A stretch of DNA of 64,000 nucleotides from the NCBI GenBank assembly GCA_039683095.1, contig JBDKSB010000001.1, positions 186,001-250,000 on the forward strand. Direction: 5' to 3'. Shown here piece by piece: positions 1 to 8,001 of the stretch. A program made the translations under genes and the position numbers. The notes under the pieces were generated by a model, which did not search any database, had not been told where the DNA came from, and was given only the letters and a program-made list of their open reading frames with translations. This stretch comes from Acidobacteriota bacterium. GTDB taxonomy: Bacteria; Acidobacteriota; Aminicenantia; Aminicenantales; Saccharicenantaceae. The stretch's first letter is position 1. Each line of letters starts with the position of its first letter.

Positions 1-964
1 GGAAGAACGGGGCGCCGACGGCGGCGGTGATGACGCCGATGGGCAGCTCGGCGGCGAGAAGGTTGCGGGCCAGGAGGTCGCAGTAGAGGAGGAAGGTGCC
101 GCCGGCCAGCGCCGACGCGGCGAAAAGGGGGCGGTGGCGCGGGCCGATGAGGATGCGGACCCAATGCGGGACGACCAGGCCGACGAAGCCGATGATGCCG
201 CTCACGGACACCGCCAGGGAGGCCAGCAGGGCCGACATGGCCAGGAAAGCCTTGCGGATCCGCCGGACCGGGCTGCCGAGGGCCTGGGCCGTTTCGTCGC
301 CCAGGGCCAGGAGGTCCATGTCCCGGGCCAGCCAGATCGCGGCGAATAAGCACAGGACGATCCAGGGCGCGATGGTCGCCGCCTGTCCCCACTCGGCCAG
401 CTGGAAGCTGCCGAGAAGCCAGAAGACCGCCTGGTCGTAGGAGTCCGAGCGCATGAAGAGGAGGAACGAGGTCAGGGCCGAGGCCAGCGCGCCCGCGGCG
501 ATGCCGGTCAGGAGGAGGGTCTCGACCTTGAAGCCGCCCCGGCGCAGCGACAAGGCGTAGACGAGCGAGACGATGCCCAGCCCCGACAGGAAGGCCATCA
601 GCCCGGGACCGCTGAAGCCGAAGATCGCCGTCTCGAAGCCGAGGAGCGTGGCCAGGACGGCCCCAAGCGACGCGCCGGACGAAACGCCGACTATGAACGG
701 GTCGGCCATGGGATTGCGGAAATAGCCCTGGAGGATGGCCCCCGACAGGGCGAGGGCGGCCCCGACCAGGAAAGCCAGGACGGCCCGGGCCAGGCGCAGG
801 TCGATGAAGATGGCGGTATGCGCGGGATCCGGCGCCCGGAGGAAACGTGCCAGGTCGGCGGGCGTCGTCCTGACCGGGCCGATCAGGAGCGACACGAGGA
901 ATCCGGCCAGGCACAAAAACAGGGACACCGCCCAGAAGAGCTTCCTTCTGGCCGCTGCGCTCAC
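1..964 (-). CDS. FecCD/BtuC-type ABC importer permease (C-terminus cut by window edge)
   Basis: Inner-membrane permease of a cobalamin or siderophore ABC importer. It reads from a GTG at 964 whose last bases overlap the stop of the upstream binding-protein gene (GTGA), and stays open to base 1, about 321 codons. FecCD hallmarks are visible: an RxxRA segment followed by a GAALALSG helix, then RNPMADPFIVGVSSGASLG, and near the cut end a GIIGFVGLVVPHWVR segment and PIGVITAAVGAPFF, which normally lies within 10-20 residues of the C-terminus. The gene is therefore nearly complete. Many hydrophobic helices are evident. It is third in an ATPase - binding protein - permease operon read right to left. 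Substrate (B12 against iron chelate or haem) cannot be settled from sequence alone. Confidence 0.93.
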   Translation of the reverse strand, partial: MSAAARRKLFWAVSLFLCLAGFLVSLLIGPVRTTPADLARFLRAPDPAHTAIFIDLRLARAVLAFLVGAALALSGAILQGYFRNPMADPFIVGVSSGASLGAVLATLLGFETAIFGFSGPGLMAFLSGLGIVSLVYALSLRRGGFKVETLLLTGIAAGALASALTSFLLFMRSDSYDQAVFWLLGSFQLAEWGQAATIAPWIVLCLFAAIWLARDMDLLALGDETAQALGSPVRRIRKAFLAMSALLASLAVSVSGIIGFVGLVVPHWVRILIGPRHRPLFAASALAGGTFLLYCDLLARNLLAAELPIGVITAAVGAPFF

Positions 965-1887
965 GGCCGCCCCCCGAAGCGGTCGGGGTGGAAGAGGGAG
1001 GCCATGCGGACGAGGACGTCGACGAGCCGGGGAGCGAAGCGGCTGGCCGCGTTCTCGTCGAGCTCGTAGATCCGCCCGGCCTTGACCGCCTTCACGCCGT
1101 CGAGCCCCGGCATGCGGGCCAGCCGCTCGCGGCCGGCCCGGAAGTCGGCCGCGGTCCGGGCCAGGATGAAGATGACGTCGGGATCGTCCCGGATGATCCG
1201 CTCGCGCTTGTAGAGGACCCATTTTTTCGGCAGGGACGAGGCGACGTTCGTTCCGCCGGCCCGGGCGATGAGGTCGTTGACATAGCTCTGGCCGCCGCAC
1301 GTCCACAGTCCCTGGCCGTAGAGCAGGACAAAGGCCTTGGGGCGGGCCGCGATGCCGCGCAGGGCCGTGTCCACCTCGGCCAGGCGGAGGCTGAGGCCGG
1401 CGGCGATCGCGGCCGCCCGGTCCTCGGTCCGCGTCACCCGGCCGATCCGCTCGACCAGGGGCACGAGGCCGTCCAGGCCCTGGCCGATGTCGAGGACGAA
1501 CACGGGCAGGCCGAGCTTGCGGACCCGGTCGACGAGCCGCAGCGGGTTGCCGCGAAAGGCCACGACCAGGTCGGGGTCGAGCGAACGGATGATCTCCACG
1601 TTCGGGTCGACCAGGCCGCCGATCTTGCGGACGGAAGCGGTCTCCGGCGGGTAATCGCAGAACCTGGTCACGCCCACGACCCTGGGGCCGAGGCCGAGGG
1701 CGAAGAGGATCTCGGTGATGTTCGGGGCCATGGACACGATCCGCCTCGGCGTCGCGGCGGGCAGGGGGAACGGCCGGCCGAGATCGTCCCTGATGTCCTG
1801 AGAAGCGAGGGCCGGCCCGGCGGACAGCAGGAGAAGCAGGGAGGCCAGCACCAAGGCGGGCGCGGTCCGGGCCGCCGGCCCGCTCAT
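961..1887 (-). CDS. Periplasmic substrate-binding protein of the BtuF/FepB type
   Basis: A 308-residue cluster A-III (helical backbone) binding protein. A hydrophobic signal peptide occupies about residues 8-29, ending in ALAS. The mature part starts with the family pattern RRIVSMAPNITEILFALGLGPRVVGVTRFCDYP, typical of BtuF-like proteins, followed by the KIGGLVDPNVEIIRSLDPDLVV segment. No lipobox is seen, so it is predicted to be periplasmic. It overlaps the ATPase gene upstream by 4 bases and the permease downstream by 4 bases, so the three are translationally coupled. The CDYP segment suggests cobalamin, but iron-chelate binders share the fold, so the substrate is only a suggestion. Confidence 0.9.
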   Translation of the reverse strand: MSGPAARTAPALVLASLLLLLSAGPALASQDIRDDLGRPFPLPAATPRRIVSMAPNITEILFALGLGPRVVGVTRFCDYPPETASVRKIGGLVDPNVEIIRSLDPDLVVAFRGNPLRLVDRVRKLGLPVFVLDIGQGLDGLVPLVERIGRVTRTEDRAAAIAAGLSLRLAEVDTALRGIAARPKAFVLLYGQGLWTCGGQSYVNDLIARAGGTNVASSLPKKWVLYKRERIIRDDPDVIFILARTAADFRAGRERLARMPGLDGVKAVKAGRIYELDENAASRFAPRLVDVLVRMASLFHPDRFGGRP

Positions 1888-2675
1888 GGCCTTTCCCCGG
1901 CCCCGGCGAGCGAGATCTCCGGACGGCCGCTGCGGGCGTTCGCGCGGATATCGACGTCCGCGCCGAAGATCCAGCGGATGTTCCCGGCCGTCACGGTCTC
2001 CGCGGGCGTGCCCTCGGCGGCCACGGCCCCGCCCGCCAGGAAGACCAGGCGGCCGGCGAAGGCCGCGGCCAGGTTGATGTTGTGCTCGGCGACGACGACG
2101 GCCTTGGCCCGCGTCCGCTGCAGGTCCTCGAGGATGCGGTAGATCTCCGCCTGGTAGGCGATGTCCAGATGACTGCTCGGCTCGTCGAGCAGGAGCAGTG
2201 GAGAGTCCTGGGCCAGGGCCCGGGCGATGAACACCCGCTGGCTCTCGCCGCCGCTCAGCTGGGAGAGATTCATGCGGCGCAGCCGGGCGACGTCGGTCAG
2301 GCGCATGGCCTCGGTCGCCGCCTCCTCGTCCCCGGCCGAAACACGCTCCAGCCGGCCCTGGCGGGCGAAGCGGCCCATGAGGACGATCTCCTCGACGGTG
2401 TACTCGAAGACCGGCTCGGCCATCTGGGGGACATAGGCGATCCTGGCAGCCAGCCGCCGCGGGCCCAGGCGGAAGACATCCTCGCCGCCGCAGCGGACCT
2501 CGCCCCGGACGCGGCCGAGGAGGTTCTGGACGGCCTTGATCAGCGTGCTCTTGCCGGATCCGTTCCGCCCCAGGATGGCCACGAATTCCCCCGGCTCGAC
2601 CGCGAGCGAGACGTCGTGGATGACGTCCCGGCCGTCATATCCGGCCGACAGATGCTCGATCTCGAGGAAGCTCAT
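1884..2675 (-). CDS. ABC importer ATPase of the BtuD/FecE type
   Basis: ATP-binding subunit driving the importer encoded downstream. It has Walker A GRNGSGKST, the ABC signature LSGGESQRV, Walker B LLLLDEPSSHLD, and the H-loop EHN. The frame is open further upstream to 2702, but a -10-like TATACT lies at 2697-2692 and would overlap those earlier ATGs. The ATG at 2675 is preceded by GGAACGGAG and gives the normal FecE-type N-terminus (MSFLEIEHLSAGYD). That start makes a 263-residue protein, close to the family norm of about 255. It is the first gene of the three-gene importer operon and is divergent from leuS. No cobalamin riboswitch is visible in the short space upstream. Confidence 0.92.
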   Translation of the reverse strand: MSFLEIEHLSAGYDGRDVIHDVSLAVEPGEFVAILGRNGSGKSTLIKAVQNLLGRVRGEVRCGGEDVFRLGPRRLAARIAYVPQMAEPVFEYTVEEIVLMGRFARQGRLERVSAGDEEAATEAMRLTDVARLRRMNLSQLSGGESQRVFIARALAQDSPLLLLDEPSSHLDIAYQAEIYRILEDLQRTRAKAVVVAEHNINLAAAFAGRLVFLAGGAVAAEGTPAETVTAGNIRWIFGADVDIRANARSGRPEISLAGAGERP

Positions 2676-2740
2676 CTCCGTTCCGCCCATCAGTATAGCC
2701 ATTCATCCCGGCGAATGCCACACGGCCGGCCCGGCCTTCC

Positions 2741-2769
2741 TTGACTTCGGGGGGGAATGAAACTAAGAT
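2741..2769 (+). promoter_or_regulatory. Sigma-70-type promoter of leuS
   Basis: TTGACT at 2741-2746, a 17-base spacer, then TAAGAT at 2764-2769. Initiation would fall near 2776. It removes two apparent upstream starts of leuS, a TTG inside the -35 and an ATG at 2768 overlapping the -10. The same hexamers with the same spacing precede the peptide gene at 13140. Confidence 0.7.
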
Positions 2770-2800
2770 GAAAACCCATTCTTTCGAGGATTTTAATACC

Positions 2801-5269
2801 ATGATCGAGACCTACGACTTTGCCGCGATCGAGGCCAAATGGCGGAAGGCCTGGGAGAAAGAACGGGCTTTCGCCGCCGCCGCCGAGCCCGGCCGCCCGA
2901 AGTTCTACTGCCTGGAGATGTACCCGTATCCCTCCGGGCGCATCCACATGGGCCACGTCCGCAACTATTCCATCGGCGACGTCATCGCCCGCCAGAAGCG
3001 CATGGCCGGAGCCAACGTCCTGCACCCCATCGGCTGGGACGCCCTGGGCATGCCGGCCGAGAACGCGGCCATCAAGCACGGCACCCACCCGCAGACCTGG
3101 ACGCTCGAGAACGTCGCCCACATGCGCACCCAGCTCAAGCGCATGGGCATCAGCTATGACTGGGACCGCGAGGTCAACACCTGTCTGCCCGAATACTACA
3201 AGTGGAACCAGTGGATCTTCCTGCGCATGCTCGAACGCGGCCTGGCCTTCCGCAAGGAGAGCTGGGTCAACTGGTGCTCCCAGTGCCGGACCGTCCTGGC
3301 CAACGAGCAGGTCGTCGGAGGCGGCTGCTGGCGCTGCGAAACGCCCGTGACGCAGAAGAAGATGGAACAGTGGTTCCTCAAGATCACGGCCTACGCCGAC
3401 GAGCTCCTGTCCGGCCACGCCGCCCTGGGCAAGTGGCCCGAGCACGTCCTGCAGATGCAGAAGAACTGGATCGGCAAGAGCTCCGGCGCCCATGTCCGCT
3501 TCGGCCTGGACGGGACGTCCCGGGAGATCGAGGTCTTCACCACCCGCATCGACACGATCTACGGCGCGACCTTCCTCGTCCTCTCGGCCGAGCACCCCGC
3601 CGTCGCGGAGCTCATCCGCGGGCCGCGCGAGAAGGAGCTCGGCGCCTGGGTCGCCCGGACCGTGGCTGAGATGCGAAAGCGCCGGGACGTCGGCGAGACC
3701 GAGAAGGACGGCGTCGACACCGGCAGGAAGGCCGTCAACCCCTTCACCGGCGAGCGCATCCCGATCTGGATCGCCAACTATGTCCTGATGGACTACGGCA
3801 CGGGCGCCATCATGGCCGTCCCGGCCCACGACGCCCGCGACTTCGAGTTCGCCAAGGCCTATGGCATCCCCATCCGGACGGTCATCGCCCCGCCGGAGAG
3901 GGCCGGCGACAGGTTCGACGCCGAGCCCGCGGAACCGTTCGAGGAGCCGGGCGTCCTGGTCAACTCCGGCCCGTTCTCGGGCCTGCCCAACGACAAGGCC
4001 ATGGAGGAGATGGGGAAGCACGCCGAGGACAAGGGCTTCGGCCGGCGCAGCACCATCTTCCGCCTCCGCGACTGGGGCATCTCCCGCCAGCGCTACTGGG
4101 GGACTCCCATCCCGGTCATCTATTGCGACCGCTGCGGCATCGTCGGCGTGCCCGACAAGGACCTGCCCGTCGAGCTGCCCTTCGACGTCAAGCTGACCGG
4201 GGAGGAGGGCTCGCCCCTCGAGCGCCTCGACAGCTTCGTTCACACGACCTGCCCGAAGTGCGGCGGCCCGGCCCGCCGCGAGACGGACACGATGGACACT
4301 TTCGTCGATTCCTCGTGGTACTTCTTCCGCTACTGCTCGCCCCGCGAGACCTCGCTGCCGTTCCGGCCCGAGGACGCCGAGTGCTGGCTCCCCGTCGACC
4401 TCTACATCGGCGGCGTCGAGCACGCCATCCTGCACCTGATCTATTCGCGGTTCTTCACCAAGGTCCTGCGCGACTTCGGCCTGACCGGCATCTCCGAGCC
4501 CTTCCCGCACTACCTGGCCCAGGGCATGGTGACCATGGGCGGCTCGGCCATGTCCAAGTCCAAGGGCAACATCGTCGACCCCGACGAGATCCTGGTCCGC
4601 TACGGCGCCGACGCCCTGCGCGTGTTCATCCTCTTCGCCTCGCCGCCTGACAAGGAGTTCGCCTGGGCCGAGGAGGGGCTCGAGGGCTGCTACCGCTTCC
4701 TCGTCCGGGTCTGGACCATCGTCCTCGAGAACCTGGACCTTTTCGCCGGCCCCGCCGCCGCCGTCGATCCGTCCTCGGCCCTGGTCCGCAAGACCCATCA
4801 GACCATCCGCAAGGTGACCGAGGACATCGGCGTCCGCTTCCACCTCAACACGGCCGTCAGCTCGATCATGGAGCTTTACAACCTGACCCACAAGGAACGG
4901 GAGGCGATGCTGGAGACGCCCGCCGGACGGGCCGGCCTGCGGCTGGCCATCGAGTCGATGATCCAGCTGCTCTCGCCGTTCGCCCCGCACCTGGCCGAGG
5001 AGCTCTGGGAACGGACCGGGCACGCCGGCCTGGTCATGCTCTCGCCCTGGCCGGCCTGCGACCCGGTCCTGGCCCGCGACGAGATGGCCACGGTCGTCGT
5101 CCAGGTCAACGGCAAGGTCCGGGACCGGTTCGAAGCCGCGCCCGACACGCCGGAGGCCGAGCTGGAGGCCGCGGCCCTGGCCCGGCCCAAGGTCCAGGCG
5201 GCCCTCGGCGGCCAGGCGCCGCGCAAGGTCATCGCGGTCAGGAACAAGTTGGTCAACATCGTCAGCTGA
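2801..5269 (+). CDS. leuS: Leucyl-tRNA synthetase
   Basis: Class I synthetase charging tRNA-Leu, about 822 residues. The start ATG at 2801 is chosen because GAGGA lies 10 bases upstream, the promoter at 2741-2769 excludes earlier codons, and the protein then begins METYDF-like as in other LeuRS. The nucleotide-binding HIGH motif appears as IHMGH near residue 49, after YPYPSGR. The editing (CP1) region contains GTGAIMAVPAHDARD. The KMSKS loop near residue 584 reads AMSKSKGN, so the first lysine of the motif is alanine while the catalytic second lysine is kept. Paired cysteines in the ZN1 and later regions (WCSQC, CxxC pairs) are present. It is followed after 26 bases by lptE and then holA, the same neighbours as in many proteobacteria. 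Confidence 0.98.
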   Translation: MIETYDFAAIEAKWRKAWEKERAFAAAAEPGRPKFYCLEMYPYPSGRIHMGHVRNYSIGDVIARQKRMAGANVLHPIGWDALGMPAENAAIKHGTHPQTWTLENVAHMRTQLKRMGISYDWDREVNTCLPEYYKWNQWIFLRMLERGLAFRKESWVNWCSQCRTVLANEQVVGGGCWRCETPVTQKKMEQWFLKITAYADELLSGHAALGKWPEHVLQMQKNWIGKSSGAHVRFGLDGTSREIEVFTTRIDTIYGATFLVLSAEHPAVAELIRGPREKELGAWVARTVAEMRKRRDVGETEKDGVDTGRKAVNPFTGERIPIWIANYVLMDYGTGAIMAVPAHDARDFEFAKAYGIPIRTVIAPPERAGDRFDAEPAEPFEEPGVLVNSGPFSGLPNDKAMEEMGKHAEDKGFGRRSTIFRLRDWGISRQRYWGTPIPVIYCDRCGIVGVPDKDLPVELPFDVKLTGEEGSPLERLDSFVHTTCPKCGGPARRETDTMDTFVDSSWYFFRYCSPRETSLPFRPEDAECWLPVDLYIGGVEHAILHLIYSRFFTKVLRDFGLTGISEPFPHYLAQGMVTMGGSAMSKSKGNIVDPDEILVRYGADALRVFILFASPPDKEFAWAEEGLEGCYRFLVRVWTIVLENLDLFAGPAAAVDPSSALVRKTHQTIRKVTEDIGVRFHLNTAVSSIMELYNLTHKEREAMLETPAGRAGLRLAIESMIQLLSPFAPHLAEELWERTGHAGLVMLSPWPACDPVLARDEMATVVVQVNGKVRDRFEAAPDTPEAELEAAALARPKVQAALGGQAPRKVIAVRNKLVNIVS

Positions 5270-5295
5270 CGGCCCCCTGCCGGAGCGCGCCGACA

Positions 5296-5841
5296 ATGAA
5301 CGGACCGAACGATCGCCTGCGGGCCCGGGCCGCCGCGGCCGTCCTGGCCGCGGCCGCGCTGGCCGCCGCGGCGGCGGGCTGCGGCTATCGTCTCCGCGGC
5401 ACCGGCTCGGCCCTGCCGTCCCGGATCAGGACTATGAGCGTGCCCATGTTCAAGAACCAGACGACCCGTTACGAGCTCGACGTCAAGCTGACCCGGGCCG
5501 TCATCAACGAGCTCGTCGCCCGGGGCAAGGTCCGGATCGGCGACGACCCGGCCGCGGCCGACGCCGTGCTCGAGGGCGAGATCACCGGCTTCGTGGCCAG
5601 CCCCATCGGCTTCAGCGGCGCGAACCAGGCCGACAAGTACAACGTCACCGTGACGGCCCGGGTCACCCTGAGGGACCGGACCTCCGCCGAACCACTGTTC
5701 TCGAACCCGGCCTTCATCTATCAGCAGGAGTACGACGTTCCGCCCGGCTCGAGCTTCGAGTCGGTCCAGACCGAGGCCCTCGACAAGATCGCCGGGAAGT
5801 TCGCCCGCAGTCTCGTCGTCAGCATCCTCGAGGGGTTCTAG
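5296..5841 (+). CDS. lptE: LPS-assembly lipoprotein LptE
   Basis: A 181-residue lipoprotein that plugs the LptD barrel and helps insert lipopolysaccharide in the outer membrane. An Ala-rich signal peptide ends in a lipobox (AAAAAGCGYRLRG), so Cys at about position 36 would be lipidated. The CGYRLRG start of the mature protein, the segment IRTMSVPMFKNQTTRYELD and the alternating beta-strand pattern are typical of LptE. It lies between leuS and holA, the usual location, and its stop is one base before the holA ATG. The Lpt system is continued elsewhere in the window by the LptC/LptA fusion and LptB. Confidence 0.9.
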   Translation: MNGPNDRLRARAAAAVLAAAALAAAAAGCGYRLRGTGSALPSRIRTMSVPMFKNQTTRYELDVKLTRAVINELVARGKVRIGDDPAAADAVLEGEITGFVASPIGFSGANQADKYNVTVTARVTLRDRTSAEPLFSNPAFIYQQEYDVPPGSSFESVQTEALDKIAGKFARSLVVSILEGF

Positions 5842-5842
5842 C

Positions 5843-6988
5843 ATGTCCGCCCCGGCCTCCGGCGGGCTGCGCCTGGAGACGCTCCTGGCCGGCTATCTCT
5901 TCTTCGGGGAGGAGGACTACATCGCCGAGGAATTCCTGGCCGGCCTCGAAGGCCTGCTGGCGGAGGCGGCCGGCGGCGAGTTCCGCCTGACCCGCATGAG
6001 CCTCGACGATACGAAGTGGCGGGACGTGATCGACACGGCCCGGACCGCGCCGTTCCTGTTCGAACCCTGGCGGGCGCTGCTCGTCCGCGTGCCGGAGGGC
6101 AAGCCGTCCGAACGGGCGGGGGGCGGAAGGGCGAAGGACGAAGGCGACGAGGGCCGGGGCTCCAAGTACCTGTCGGCGCTCGACCAGAAGATCCTCAAGG
6201 AGTATTTCGCCGGCCCGCCGGAGCGGACCATCATCGTTGTCGTCCGGGCCGGCGGCATCCGCCGGGACGACGCTTTCGTCCGCTTCTTCCAGTCCCTGCC
6301 GAAGTCGGCGATGTCGGTCGTGGAGATGAAGCGCCTGACCGAATACCGGCTGATGCAGCGGGCCGACGAGAAGGCCCGCGCCCTGGGCAAGACGCTGTCA
6401 GCCGGGGCCAGGAAGCGGCTGTTCGAGCTGCTGGGCCAGGACCTGCGGCTGATGATGAACGAGATCGAGAAGCTGGCCGTGTTCGTCGGCGAGAAGAAGG
6501 GTATCGACGAGGGCGATGTCGACCTGGCCACGGCCGGGCAGCGGAGTTTCCAGGCCTACGAACTCGACGACGCCCTGGCCGCGGCCGATTTCGCCAAGGC
6601 GGCGTCCATACTCGGCGACCTCTTCGCCGAAAGCGAGCGGACCGGGATCATCATCGGCCGCCTGGCCGGCTTCCTCCGCAGCGTGCTGGCCGCCCAGACC
6701 TGGCTCAGGGAGAAGAGCCGGACCAAGGACGAGGTTTTCCAGACCTTTTTCCCGAATATCTCGCGGAACTTCGCCGACCTCTACAGGCGCAAATACGATG
6801 ATTTCTTCGGCACGGTCGAGAGCCTGGCCCCGGACGTGCTCAACGCCCTGCTGCGGAAGCTCCGCCAGCTGGACAGGACGCTCAAGACGACGGGTTCGAA
6901 GGATGCGGGCGAGAAGGTCCTCTTCGAGGCCTTCCTGAAGGAGTTCTGCCTGGCGCGGAAGGAGCGGACGCTTATTTCGCCGGAGTAG
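5843..6988 (+). CDS. holA: DNA polymerase III delta subunit
   Basis: Clamp-loader delta subunit that opens the beta clamp, 381 residues (family about 340). The N-terminal AAA+-like fold is seen in YLFFGEEDYIAEEF, the DNA_pol3_delta signature at the start, followed by the helical collar domain in the C-terminal half (AFQAYELDDALAAADFAKA-like region). A charged insertion near residues 90-110 (rich in Gly, Arg, Lys, Asp) is unusual and probably a surface loop. The last 17 bases overlap the end of the convergent rpsT gene. Confidence 0.93.
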   Translation: MSAPASGGLRLETLLAGYLFFGEEDYIAEEFLAGLEGLLAEAAGGEFRLTRMSLDDTKWRDVIDTARTAPFLFEPWRALLVRVPEGKPSERAGGGRAKDEGDEGRGSKYLSALDQKILKEYFAGPPERTIIVVVRAGGIRRDDAFVRFFQSLPKSAMSVVEMKRLTEYRLMQRADEKARALGKTLSAGARKRLFELLGQDLRLMMNEIEKLAVFVGEKKGIDEGDVDLATAGQRSFQAYELDDALAAADFAKAASILGDLFAESERTGIIIGRLAGFLRSVLAAQTWLREKSRTKDEVFQTFFPNISRNFADLYRRKYDDFFGTVESLAPDVLNALLRKLRQLDRTLKTTGSKDAGEKVLFEAFLKEFCLARKERTLISPE

Positions 6989-7250
6989 GGCCGAGGAGCG
7001 CGACCTGGCGGCTCAGCCGGGATTTGTAGCGGCCGCCGGTGTTCTTCTTGATGGCCCCCTTCTTGACCGCCTGGTCGATGGCCTTGAAGAGCGCGGGCAG
7101 CATCTTGACCGCGCCTTCCTGGTCCTTGTCCCCGATGGCTTCCCGGACCTTGCGCATCTCGGTGCGCAGGGCGGACTTGTTCTGGGTATTGACGGATTTC
7201 CGGCGCAAACTGCGGCGGTGCTGCCGTATCGCTGATTTGTGACGGGCCAT
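6972..7250 (-). CDS. rpsT: 30S ribosomal protein S20
   Basis: A 92-residue, strongly basic protein of the small ribosomal subunit, beginning MARHKSAIRQHRRSLRRK and carrying the conserved KKGAIKKNTGGRYKSRLS segment near the C-terminus. GAGGAG precedes the ATG at 7250 (spacing about 6). It has its own well-formed promoter at 7276-7304 and is convergent with holA, overlapping its 3' end by 17 bases. Confidence 0.97.
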   Translation of the reverse strand: MARHKSAIRQHRRSLRRKSVNTQNKSALRTEMRKVREAIGDKDQEGAVKMLPALFKAIDQAVKKGAIKKNTGGRYKSRLSRQVALLGPTPAK

Positions 7251-7275
7251 ATTTTTCTCCTCTTAAAAGGGGCCT

Positions 7276-7304
7276 ATGATAGAATATCGAGGCCTTAAAG
7301 TCAA
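7276..7304 (-). promoter_or_regulatory. Sigma-70-type promoter of rpsT
   Basis: On the minus strand: TTGACT (7304-7299), 17-base spacer, TATCAT (7281-7276). The start codon follows about 25 bases after the -10, leaving room for the visible GAGGAG ribosome-binding site. Confidence 0.7.
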
Positions 7305-7361
7305 ACGGCCGCCGGGTTTGGGGGAAGCCGCTCCCCGCAGCCGGCGGGCGCGGAGAAGCCC

Positions 7362-7826
7362 GTGAAGATCGTGCTCCAGCGGGTCCGGGAGGCCCGCGTC
7401 GACGTCGAAGGCCGGACCGCCGGCCGCATCGGCCGAGGCCTCTGCCTCCTGGTCGGGGTCGAGAAGGGAGACGGCGAGGCGGACGCCGAATACCTGGCCC
7501 GGAAGTGCGTCGAACTGCGCGTCTTCCCCGACGCCCAGGGCAAGATGAACCTGTCGCTGGCCGAGGCCGGCGGCGACGTCCTGGCCGTCTCCCAGTTCAC
7601 CCTGGCGGGCTCGGTGCGGAAGGGCCGCCGGCCGAGCTTCGACGGCGCGGAGGAGCCGGCCCGGGCGGCCGCCCTCTTCGATCATTTCGTCGGGGCCGTC
7701 GAGGCCGTCGGCGTGACCGTGGAAACCGGCGTCTTCCAGGCGATGATGGAGGTCCATATCGTCAACGACGGGCCGGTGACGTTCATCCTCGAGTCGAGGC
7801 CGGGCGGCGGCCGGGAGGAGGGGTGA
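7362..7826 (+). CDS. dtd: D-aminoacyl-tRNA deacylase
   Basis: Hydrolyses D-aminoacyl-tRNA to protect translation from D-amino acids; 154 residues, the family norm. Both active-site motifs are present: SQFTL near residue 80 and NDGPVT near residue 137 (the Gly-cisPro loop). It starts at a GTG (7362) preceded by GGAGAAG. The gene is divergent from rpsT. A hairpin without a T-tract begins at its stop codon, and the peptide-modification cassette follows 175 bases later. Confidence 0.96.
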   Translation: MKIVLQRVREARVDVEGRTAGRIGRGLCLLVGVEKGDGEADAEYLARKCVELRVFPDAQGKMNLSLAEAGGDVLAVSQFTLAGSVRKGRRPSFDGAEEPARAAALFDHFVGAVEAVGVTVETGVFQAMMEVHIVNDGPVTFILESRPGGGREEG

Positions 7827-7849
7827 GAGGGCCGGAACCGTCTCACCCC
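7820..7849 (+). terminator. GC-rich hairpin after dtd
   Basis: GGGGTGAGA at 7820-7828 pairs perfectly with TCTCACCCC at 7841-7849, and the loop contains CGGAACCG, which can pair again. There is no T-run, so intrinsic termination is uncertain, but the position at the dtd stop codon fits a 3' end. The following 150 bases up to 8001 show GC palindromes and no convincing promoter. Confidence 0.45.
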
Positions 7850-8001
7850 CCGGGGGGAGGCCCGGGGCCCGAAAATCACCCCCCTTTTCCCCGGCCGCGG
7901 CCATGCCCCGGGACGCCCCGGGCTTTACCCTGTGACCGGGTCCGGGCCGGAGTCTGCCGGACGCACTGGGATGATCCCGGCCGCGCCCAGATGGAGAATG
8001 C

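Noticed and set aside
2690-5296. Very long open frame (over 860 codons) opposite leuS
   Set aside because: It mirrors the leuS codons in high-GC DNA, has no family resemblance and is Asp/Gly/Arg-skewed. Similar mirror frames occur opposite atpA, atpD, uvrA, ftsK and the PTS genes.
7847-7960. GC palindromes before the radical SAM cassette as an operator or promoter
   Set aside because: The sequence is very GC-rich throughout and no hexamer pair fits the promoter pattern seen elsewhere; the cassette promoter remains unidentified.
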